Below the pieces are notes generated by a model. It did no database searches and was not told the DNA's origin. It worked only from the letters and a program-made list of their open reading frames with translations. From NCBI GenBank assembly GCA_012840755.1, contig DUWA01000067.1:1-10427 (forward strand): a stretch of DNA of 10,427 nt, given 5' to 3'. The stretch comes from Mycoplasmatota bacterium (lineage in GTDB: Bacteria > Bacillota_I > Bacilli_A > RF39 > UBA660). Below, piece after piece: positions 5,927-10,427 of the stretch. A program made the translations under genes and the position numbers. How positions within the stretch are numbered: position 1 is the first letter of the stretch; each line of letters begins with the position of its first letter.

Positions 5927-6389
5927 AATAATATTTTTTATAATTTCTTATCATATCATCTGTTTCTTTTGCTATATATCTATCTTCTTTTTCATTAGAA
6001 AACCTTTTTGATCTTAACTGTTCTTTTGTTAATTTTTTCTTATACTTTTTTCTCATTTTCTTTGGAATTAAATTATTACATAACTTTTCAGTAGTAAATG
6101 TACAATTATCAACATCTTCTTCTTTTTCATTAGAATAATCATAACTAGGTCTAATATAGGCTCCTATATTATTATCCCTATCAGTTACTAAAAGTATGTT
6201 CCCTCTTCTAATATCATCATTATCAACTGATTCAAATGGAACCTTTTTAATTCCTTCAATACAAAAAGCATCTATGTCTTTATGTCTTAATAATGAGGTA
6301 CATGGGTTGTTGATTCCATAATAAATTTTCAAAAATTTTGTTAATGTAATTTTTTTTTCATTTTTTATAATTTTTTTATTTAATGCCAT
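5925..6389 (-). CDS. Unknown basic protein in the T-box-controlled thrS operon
   Basis: I do not recognise this 154-aa protein. It has no signal peptide or membrane segment, so it should be cytoplasmic. Residues 1-30 are lysine-rich with a hydrophobic helix-like stretch (13-25); 55-82 look like a compact beta-rich segment (R-R-G-N-I-L-L-V-T-D...I-G-A-Y-I-R); 109-153 form a strongly basic tail rich in Lys/Arg. Four cysteines (30, 43, 96, 104) are scattered. The basic tail would suit RNA or ribosome binding, which is a guess. The open frame extends to 6458, but that start lies in the T-box; ATG 6387-6389 follows a doubled AGGAG site. It lies between the leader and thrS, ten bases from the thrS start, so its expression should follow tRNA-Thr charging. 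B. subtilis has ytxC between dnaI and thrS, but I see no resemblance. Confidence 0.75.
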   Translation of the reverse strand: MALNKKIIKNEKKITLTKFLKIYYGINNPCTSLLRHKDIDAFCIEGIKKVPFESVDNDDIRRGNILLVTDRDNNIGAYIRPSYDYSNEKEEDVDNCTFTTEKLCNNLIPKKMRKKYKKKLTKEQLRSKRFSNEKEDRYIAKETDDMIRNYKKYY

Positions 6390-6396
6390 ACTACTT

Positions 6397-6407
6397 CTCC
6401 TACTCCT
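6397..6407 (-). promoter_or_regulatory. Ribosome binding site setting the start of the 154-aa gene
   Basis: Minus-strand AGGAGTAGGAG gives two overlapping Shine-Dalgarno cores. The nearer one is seven bases before ATG 6387-6389. It lies directly downstream of the T-box terminator, as expected for the first gene after a leader. Confidence 0.8.
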
Positions 6408-6626
6408 AAAAAAATAAAAAACACTCCCTAAATAAAGGAGCGTTTTACGCGGTACCATCCAATTAATACTTACTTAAAATAACGGAAACATATCCGGAAA
6501 TCTCTTTCGAGTTCAGCTCATAGGGAGTAATACTTAAGGTTATTTATTAGATTTACACTATCTCTAACTCACTTTAAAACACTTCTTAAATACCATGTCC
6601 TAGTCATAGCTATTTATATATTTGAT
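6408..6626 (-). ncRNA. T-box leader (probably tRNA-Thr responsive)
   Basis: The minus-strand leader of about 220 bases carries the hallmark T-box sequence TGGTACCGCG (6448-6457). Just before it are small hairpins including CTC-GAAA-GAG (6503-6512) and CGGA/TCCG (6483-6496), and after it comes the terminator. T-boxes pair with the anticodon and free acceptor end of uncharged tRNA and so block termination. Threonine specificity is inferred from thrS downstream. A possible ACC specifier triplet lies at 6538-6540, but stem I was not folded securely by hand. It controls the 154-aa gene and thrS together. Confidence 0.92.
6411..6446 (-). terminator. T-box leader terminator
   Basis: AAAACGCTCC and GGAGTGTTTT pair on the minus strand across a short AT loop. 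TTTTATTTTTTT follows. In the antiterminated state the T-box sequence just upstream would form the competing antiterminator instead. Confidence 0.88.
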
Positions 6627-6632
6627 AAAGTT

Positions 6633-6660
6633 ATTATAACATCTATATTAACTTTGTCAA
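6633..6660 (-). promoter_or_regulatory. Sigma-A promoter of the T-box leader
   Basis: On the minus strand a perfect TTGACA (6655-6660) and a perfect TATAAT (6633-6638) with a TGT extension are 16 bases apart. It is the strongest promoter in the window. The 76 bases between it and the dnaI stop are plain AT-rich DNA with no clear terminator. Confidence 0.85.
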
Positions 6661-6736
6661 CAAATTACTTCTATTTATTTTTATATTTAATCATTTTATT
6701 ATTATTATACTCAAATTTATTATTAGTTGTATATAT

Positions 6737-7645
6737 TTATTGTCTAAAATTTTCACTAAGTAGCTCTATTTTTTCTGTTAATGCTTCAATTCTTGAAATA
6801 ATTCTTTTTGCTTTTACGATATCAATTTTATCTTTTGAATCACTTAAATGTTCTTCTAATTGTTCTAGTGTTAAATTAGAAGTAAAGAAGGTTGGTAATT
6901 TTTGATCCATTCTATATTGAAGGATAGGTGTTAAAATTTCATCTCTTCCCCAACTAGTCATATTCTCAGCACCAATATCATCAATAAGTAATAGTTCAAC
7001 TTTTTTAATTTTTTCGAATTTTTCTTTGAAATCAGTATCAAATGATGATTTTAAATCTCTTAAAAATTCTGGATAATAAATAATAGCTGATTTAATATTT
7101 TGTTTCGCAAGTTCATTAAATATTGCAGAAATAAGATATGTCTTACCTACTCCAAAATTTCCATATAAGTAAAGACCTTTTGATTCTTTATTGTAATTTT
7201 TATAAAATAAGCCCATCCATTTTATAATAGGTAATCTCTCAGCTTTATTATAAAGATCTTTTATATCAGCATTTAACACTGATTTAGGAGCATTAAACAA
7301 ATATATATTGTTAAAATGTTTAGTGTTTTCAAAATGATCAACTTTAAACTTACATGGTTTGTATTCAAAAATAATTTGATCGTTTGAAACTCTAGGTAAA
7401 TAAGCATAACCTACAACTTTATTCTTACATTCATATATACTTTTACAATTTCTACAATTATCATATTCTATACTGGATTCTTCTAAACTTGATGTATATT
7501 TCATTAATATATTATTACTTAGATTAATCTCTTTTACTAAATTTTTAAATTTAGAGTCCCTTAGTGCAACGTTATAATTTTCTTTTAAATTAGATTTAAT
7601 CTCTTTAAATCCTAAATTTTCAACTTCATCTATTATTTTTTTCAT
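6737..7645 (-). CDS. dnaI: DnaI, primosomal helicase loader
   Basis: This 302-aa AAA+ ATPase is close to the B. subtilis length (311 aa). The N-terminal domain (about 1-110) holds a zinc-finger-like C64-x-x-C67 and C73, with C98 as a possible fourth ligand. The ATPase domain has Walker A G-N-F-G-V-G-K-T (162-169), Walker B L-L-L-I-D-D-I-G (218-225), sensor 1 T-S-N (255-257) and candidate arginine-finger residues R281/R285. DnaI loads the replicative helicase on DNA at oriC and at restart sites, working with DnaB and DnaD. The start follows dnaB by seven bases with AGGTGA as Shine-Dalgarno, which includes the dnaB TAG stop, so the two are coupled. Confidence 0.95.
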   Translation of the reverse strand: MKKIIDEVENLGFKEIKSNLKENYNVALRDSKFKNLVKEINLSNNILMKYTSSLEESSIEYDNCRNCKSIYECKNKVVGYAYLPRVSNDQIIFEYKPCKFKVDHFENTKHFNNIYLFNAPKSVLNADIKDLYNKAERLPIIKWMGLFYKNYNKESKGLYLYGNFGVGKTYLISAIFNELAKQNIKSAIIYYPEFLRDLKSSFDTDFKEKFEKIKKVELLLIDDIGAENMTSWGRDEILTPILQYRMDQKLPTFFTSNLTLEQLEEHLSDSKDKIDIVKAKRIISRIEALTEKIELLSENFRQ

Positions 7646-7652
7646 ACATCAC

Positions 7653-8942
7653 CTATTCAAATATTTTTAATATTTCATCTATTTCATCAGATTTACTTGA
7701 TGACATAGATGATTTTGTTATTCCTTTTTCTTCCCAATACGGTTTTTCTACTTTTTTATTATTTTTGATGTTCTTAGCACTTATTTTTTGCCTATTTTTA
7801 TATTCTTTTTCTGCTAATTCCATTGCATCTGTCACTTTATTAATACCGTATTTTTTCCACTGACTTGCAACTGTTTCTATAAAACCTATAATTAATTTAT
7901 TATCATTTATTTTAAGAATATAATCTAATAAAACATTTACAACTCCTGGTGTAAATTCATAATCTACAATTAGTTTTTCTATAATTTCTAACTCTTTACT
8001 TGTTGGTTTAACACCCTTATTTTTTGAATATAAAAATTCATAAGGCGAAATTGTTTCAAATGTATATATAAGTTTATCTTTTTGAGTCAAAAACTTTGTA
8101 TTAGTTCTTAGATATTCTGGATGACTTTTATATATAATGTTAGTAACTTTTCCTGCGTTTTCAAATTTATAATAATTTCTACAGTTTATCTTTAGCTTTT
8201 CAATATCTATTACTTTTTTCTCATCAACAGAGTTTTTTATTAATGTAACCATTTGTTCATCATCAAAATTGTAAACAAATGCGAGTTTATATATTATATT
8301 TCTGATATTAGAGTCTATACTACTGATATTAATATAACCTTCTGGAATTAATGAAAAAATATTATTCAAGTCTATATTTGGTTCAAAATTAATATCTAAA
8401 GTAGAAATTCTTCTAATATTGTTTGTATTAACTTCAACCTCATCTATAGATGTTGTTTTAAATATATCCGTAAAACTTTTAGATATATTTTCATACTTTT
8501 GGTAGGAAATATTAGGTATGTTAAAATGATTTATTAATCTTTTGTACTCCTTTTCACCTAAGTTATTTAAAAGTAATGTATTTAATATTGGATTATTAAT
8601 AAAATCAAAAACATTTAAAGGTGAGTATAACTCATATATATAGGTGTTTATATCTCCCTTTTTCACATATGTTTTTATCAAACCAATTGCTTCTAATTTT
8701 TCTCTTGCTTCTAATATTTCATTCAATTTAATTCTAAGATTACTCATTAGATAGTAATGATTATAAACATTAGAAGAAGTATCAAGTAAATTTAAATTAG
8801 CCCATAAAGTAAAATATAAATTAATTGACAATCCACCTATTATAGGTTGATAGAAAAGAGTAAGAATTTTTCTATCATATTCACTTAAAAATGTTTTATT
8901 TATTACAACGTATGTATCTAAAGGTACAAGGTTAATATCCAT
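7653..8942 (-). CDS. dnaB: DnaB (Bacillus type), helicase-loading initiation protein
   Basis: This 429-aa protein belongs to the DnaB/DnaD family of Bacilli; it is not the E. coli helicase of the same name. The N-terminal winged-helix domain (about 1-110) carries the recognisable L-x-L-F-Y-Q-P-I-I-G...L-Y-F-T-L-W segment (28-47). The C-terminal DnaB_2 domain (about 296-385) has P-Y-E-F-L and the I-E-T-V-A-S-Q-W-K-K-x-G-I helix (355-367). The end is a lysine-rich, serine-rich tail with K-P-Y-W-E (400-404). B. subtilis DnaB has 472 aa and works with DnaD and DnaI at the membrane-bound origin. It starts the dnaB-dnaI pair; upstream, the XRE gene ends in its own terminator. Confidence 0.92.
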   Translation of the reverse strand: MDINLVPLDTYVVINKTFLSEYDRKILTLFYQPIIGGLSINLYFTLWANLNLLDTSSNVYNHYYLMSNLRIKLNEILEAREKLEAIGLIKTYVKKGDINTYIYELYSPLNVFDFINNPILNTLLLNNLGEKEYKRLINHFNIPNISYQKYENISKSFTDIFKTTSIDEVEVNTNNIRRISTLDINFEPNIDLNNIFSLIPEGYINISSIDSNIRNIIYKLAFVYNFDDEQMVTLIKNSVDEKKVIDIEKLKINCRNYYKFENAGKVTNIIYKSHPEYLRTNTKFLTQKDKLIYTFETISPYEFLYSKNKGVKPTSKELEIIEKLIVDYEFTPGVVNVLLDYILKINDNKLIIGFIETVASQWKKYGINKVTDAMELAEKEYKNRQKISAKNIKNNKKVEKPYWEEKGITKSSMSSSKSDEIDEILKIFE

Positions 8943-8962
8943 ATCATCACCACACTAACTTA

Positions 8963-8971
8963 ATTCTAACA
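8963..8971 (-). promoter_or_regulatory. Candidate extended -10 promoter of dnaB-dnaI
   Basis: Minus-strand TGTTAGAAT lies in the short gap after the XRE terminator. No good -35 is seen because the T run occupies that place. The leader would be under 20 bases. A weak GGTGAT (8946-8951) serves as the ribosome site. Confidence 0.4.
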
Positions 8972-8982
8972 TATTTTCAAAC

Positions 8983-9014
8983 AAAAAAAAAGGGAAATTA
9001 CTTAATCTCCTTTT
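8983..9014 (-). terminator. Rho-independent terminator of the XRE gene
   Basis: On the minus strand AAAAGGAGATT pairs with AATTTCCCTTTT with one bulged C, and a run of nine T follows. The stop codon of the XRE gene (9002-9004) lies in the loop region. Confidence 0.65.
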
Positions 9015-9217
9015 CTTATTTTTTTAGCGTCGTCATAAAAAATTGTATCAGGTTTCAGTTTAAAAATCTCAGAAATCCTAACAGCCATGTCGTAAGACAA
9101 TCTTCTTTTATTATTTTCTATTTGACAATAAAAAGCTTTACTGATTCCTAATTTTTTTCCCATGTCTTCTGTTGTATATTTTTTACTTTTCCTTAATTCT
9201 CTTAATTTGCTGTACAT
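9002..9217 (-). CDS. Small XRE/Cro-CI family DNA-binding regulator
   Basis: This 71-aa protein is little more than one helix-turn-helix domain (about 3-60). L-R-E-L-R-K-S-K-K-Y-T-T starts helix 1, E-D-M-G-K-K-L-G-I-S-K-A-F-Y-C-Q-I-E-N is the helix-turn-helix with its recognition helix, and R-R-L-S-Y-D-M-A-V-R-I-S-E-I-F leads to helix 5, ending in a basic tail. Such proteins repress or activate nearby promoters as dimers. The start follows GGAGGT (9224-9229) by six bases. It has its own promoter and terminator, and two perfect palindromes lie between promoter and gene, which suggests self-regulation. It is not recognisable as SinR or another named protein. No phage genes surround it, so a housekeeping or developmental regulator is as likely as a mobile remnant. 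Confidence 0.85.
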   Translation of the reverse strand: MYSKLRELRKSKKYTTEDMGKKLGISKAFYCQIENNKRRLSYDMAVRISEIFKLKPDTIFYDDAKKIRKGD

Positions 9218-9244
9218 ACTACTACCTCCATGTTCTAGAAAAGA

Positions 9245-9269
9245 TGTTAATTAACACAATATGCATATT
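9245..9269. promoter_or_regulatory. Two adjacent 12-bp perfect palindromes, candidate operator
   Basis: TGTTAATTAACA (9245-9256) and AATATGCATATT (9258-9269) are each perfectly self-complementary and are separated by one base. They fall in the leader of the XRE gene, just downstream of its likely transcription start (about 9273). Binding by the XRE protein itself is inference. Confidence 0.45.
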
Positions 9270-9279
9270 TTATATTTAT

Positions 9280-9288
9280 ATTATATCA
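9280..9288 (-). promoter_or_regulatory. Candidate extended -10 promoter of the XRE gene
   Basis: Minus-strand TGATATAAT is a full TGnTATAAT element. The -35 region is weak: TTCACA lies 19 bases upstream. The yebC gene ends at 9361 without a convincing terminator, so read-through from yebC is also possible. Confidence 0.55.
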
Positions 9289-9360
9289 AAAAATATTGAA
9301 TATATGTGAAAAAAAAGAAAATGTATGTTGGAAATTTTTAACATTCAAAAAAATTATTTA

Positions 9361-10077
9361 CTACAATTCAACATTGTGATATACGTTTTGTACATCTTCA
9401 ATGTCATCTAGCATAATTAGTAGTTTTTTAAAATGGTCTAAATCATCACCACTTAGTTTGATTTTTTCTTTAGGCAACATAGTTATTTCATCTACATCAA
9501 ACTCTATATTACCAAGTTTAGTATTTATAACCTCCTTAATTTTATATAAATCTTGTGGAATGCCATAAACAACAACATTTTCATTATCTTTTTCTATATC
9601 ATCAATGTCAATACCGTTTTCTATTAAAGCTTCTAATGTCTCTTCCTCAGATAAACCTTTAAAGCTTACAATGCTCAAATGGTCGTACATATAGCTTACG
9701 CTTCCTTGTGCCCCCATTTTACTGTCGCATTTATTTAAAGCAGTTCTAATACTACTTAAAGATCTATTAACATTATCTGTAAAGCACACAACTATTAGAT
9801 TTGAACCACTTGGACCAAAAATTTCATAACGTACTTCATCATAATTTTCATCAATACCACTGTTCACTTTATCGATTGCTCTTTTAACGATATCAGATGG
9901 TACTTGTTCTTTTTTTGATTTTTCTATTAAACGTTTTAGTGTAACATTACTAACGGGGTCCGTTCCACCTACCTTTGCAGCTTGATATATCTCTCTTGCA
10001 TACATTGAATAAAGTTTAGCTTTTGCTGCTCCTGTTTTTTGAATGCTTGCCTTTCTAACTTCATAGGCTCTTCCCAT
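9361..10077 (-). CDS. YebC/TACO1 family protein, YeeN-type
   Basis: This 238-aa protein has the usual family length. The N-terminus M-G-R-A-Y-E-V-R-K-A-S-I-Q-K-T, then K-L-Y-S and A-R-E-I-Y, matches the YeeN branch (E. coli YeeN and lactic acid bacteria relatives) and not the M-x-G-H-S-K-W start of classical YebC. Further family marks are N-V-T-L-K-R-L-I-E-K-S-K-K-E-Q-V-P (44-60), R-Y-E-I-F-G-P-S-G (83-91), D-N-V-N-R (101-105) and G-S-V-S-Y-M-Y-D-H (125-133). YebC proteins were first described as transcription regulators; later work links the family, including mitochondrial TACO1, to translation of proline-rich stretches. The start follows AAAGAGGG (10083-10090). It has its own promoter and is probably monocistronic. 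Confidence 0.93.
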   Translation of the reverse strand: MGRAYEVRKASIQKTGAAKAKLYSMYAREIYQAAKVGGTDPVSNVTLKRLIEKSKKEQVPSDIVKRAIDKVNSGIDENYDEVRYEIFGPSGSNLIVVCFTDNVNRSLSSIRTALNKCDSKMGAQGSVSYMYDHLSIVSFKGLSEEETLEALIENGIDIDDIEKDNENVVVYGIPQDLYKIKEVINTKLGNIEFDVDEITMLPKEKIKLSGDDLDHFKKLLIMLDDIEDVQNVYHNVEL

Positions 10078-10102
10078 ACTATCCCTCTTTCATGCCAATA
10101 TA

Positions 10103-10131
10103 ATTTTACACTCTTTTATTAAAAATGGCAA
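10103..10131 (-). promoter_or_regulatory. Sigma-A promoter of the YebC-family gene
   Basis: On the minus strand TTGCCA (10126-10131) and TAAAAT (10103-10108) are separated by exactly 17 bases. It lies in the 60-base gap after the partial gene and gives a leader of about 20 bases. Confidence 0.65.
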
Positions 10132-10137
10132 CCGAAG

Positions 10138-10427
10138 TTAACACTTTTTTATATTTTGATCTTGATTAACAATTTGATTTAATACTTTATTATTAGATTC
10201 AACAAAATCATTTATATAAATATTCATAAATTCATCAAGTTCCATTGGTATACTACTAATATTTATATTATTAAAATGGAACTCTAATCTGAAAAAATTT
10301 CTTATAAATTTATTCGTTAAATTGTTTTGGATTCTTAGATGTTCTTTTTCAAGTTTTAATTTTCTTTTCTTTTGTTTAATTAAACTAGGATTATAAAAAT
10401 AATTATCTAATGTTACTCTTTCATTTA
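10138..10427 (-). CDS. C-terminal part of an unrecognised protein (cut by the window edge)
   Basis: An open frame enters from the right edge and ends in TAA at 10138-10140, giving about 95 C-terminal residues. Lys/Glu-rich helical sequence (Q-K-K-R-K-L-K-L-E-K-E-H-L) is followed by N-K-F-I-R-N-F-F-R-L-E-F-H-F and a Met/Asn-rich end, N-Q-D-Q-N-I-K-K-C. The lysine- and glutamate-rich part looks like a coiled coil or long helix. No family is recognised and no start is visible. It lies upstream of yebC in the same direction, but a separate promoter lies between them. It is judged coding because the frame stays open from the edge and its residue pattern is protein-like. Confidence 0.6.
   Translation of the reverse strand, partial: NERVTLDNYFYNPSLIKQKKRKLKLEKEHLRIQNNLTNKFIRNFFRLEFHFNNINISSIPMELDEFMNIYINDFVESNNKVLNQIVNQDQNIKKC

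Noticed and set aside
6390..6458. Longer start for the 154-aa gene at 6458
   Set aside because: These codons are the T-box sequence and terminator hairpin read as protein; a doubled AGGAG site precedes ATG 6387-6389.
6654..6905. 83-codon plus-strand open frame across the T-box promoter and dnaI end
   Set aside because: Its hydrophobic residues come from AT-rich DNA; it overlaps dnaI antisense and has no ribosome site.
9002..9217. XRE gene as a prophage remnant
   Set aside because: The flanking genes are all chromosomal housekeeping genes and there is no composition break, att repeat or phage gene.
9300..9360. Terminator after the YebC-family gene
   Set aside because: Only a weak ATGTT/AACAT hairpin with an imperfect T tract is found; it is not convincing.
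1..10427. Alternative genetic code with TGA as tryptophan
   Set aside because: Absence of TGA stops hinted at it, but tryptophan is TGG throughout and no in-frame TGA interrupts the conserved genes.
1..10427. CRISPR array, insertion sequence or toxin-antitoxin pair
   Set aside because: No regularly spaced repeats, transposase-like frame or paired small toxin frame was seen; the XRE gene has no adjacent partner gene.

Overview
The window comes from an AT-rich, endospore-forming member of the Bacillota, most likely of the class Bacilli. The evidence is a GerE-type regulator, a GerM-like protein, SpoIIIAH, the DnaB/DnaI helicase-loading pair that is typical of Bacilli and their relatives, a T-box leader, and strong AGGAGG-type ribosome binding sites. 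All ten complete genes end in TAA or TAG, and tryptophan in thrS and elsewhere is TGG, so the standard bacterial code fits and a Mycoplasma-type code does not. An uncultured gut lineage near Erysipelotrichales or RF39/TANB77 would suit the composition, but that placement is inference.

Layout. Only the first gene (123-878) is on the + strand: a secretion-signal-free LysM-LysM-CAP protein of SafA/YkwD flavour, preceded by a sigma-K-like promoter. It converges on a minus-strand gene for an unknown membrane-anchored protein (987-1856) across a shared bidirectional terminator. Next comes tRNA-Arg(UCU) with its own promoter and terminator. A compact sporulation block follows (2254-4099, minus): gerM-like, gerE and a solitary spoIIIAH, with clear terminators after gerE and after spoIIIAH. 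Beyond it lies a threonine/replication block (4181-8942, minus): dnaB-dnaI, then a T-box leader controlling an unknown 154-aa gene and thrS. From memory, B. subtilis has the comparable order dnaB-dnaI-ytxC-thrS. The right end holds a small XRE regulator, a YeeN-type YebC gene, and the C-terminal part of an unrecognised gene cut by the window edge.

How the genes work together. SpoIIIAH and GerM both belong, in B. subtilis, to the transenvelope apparatus joining mother cell and forespore. GerE is the last mother-cell regulator. The LysM-CAP protein lacks a signal peptide and has the same exact AC-N16-CATANNNTA promoter arrangement as gerE, so it is probably a late mother-cell coat/cortex protein. 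The T-box should make the unknown 154-aa gene and thrS respond to uncharged tRNA-Thr. The most interesting unexplained items are the T-box-controlled unknown gene, the TGS-less threonyl-tRNA synthetase, the isolated spoIIIAH, and two abutting palindromes in the XRE gene leader. No mobile element, CRISPR array or phage gene was seen.
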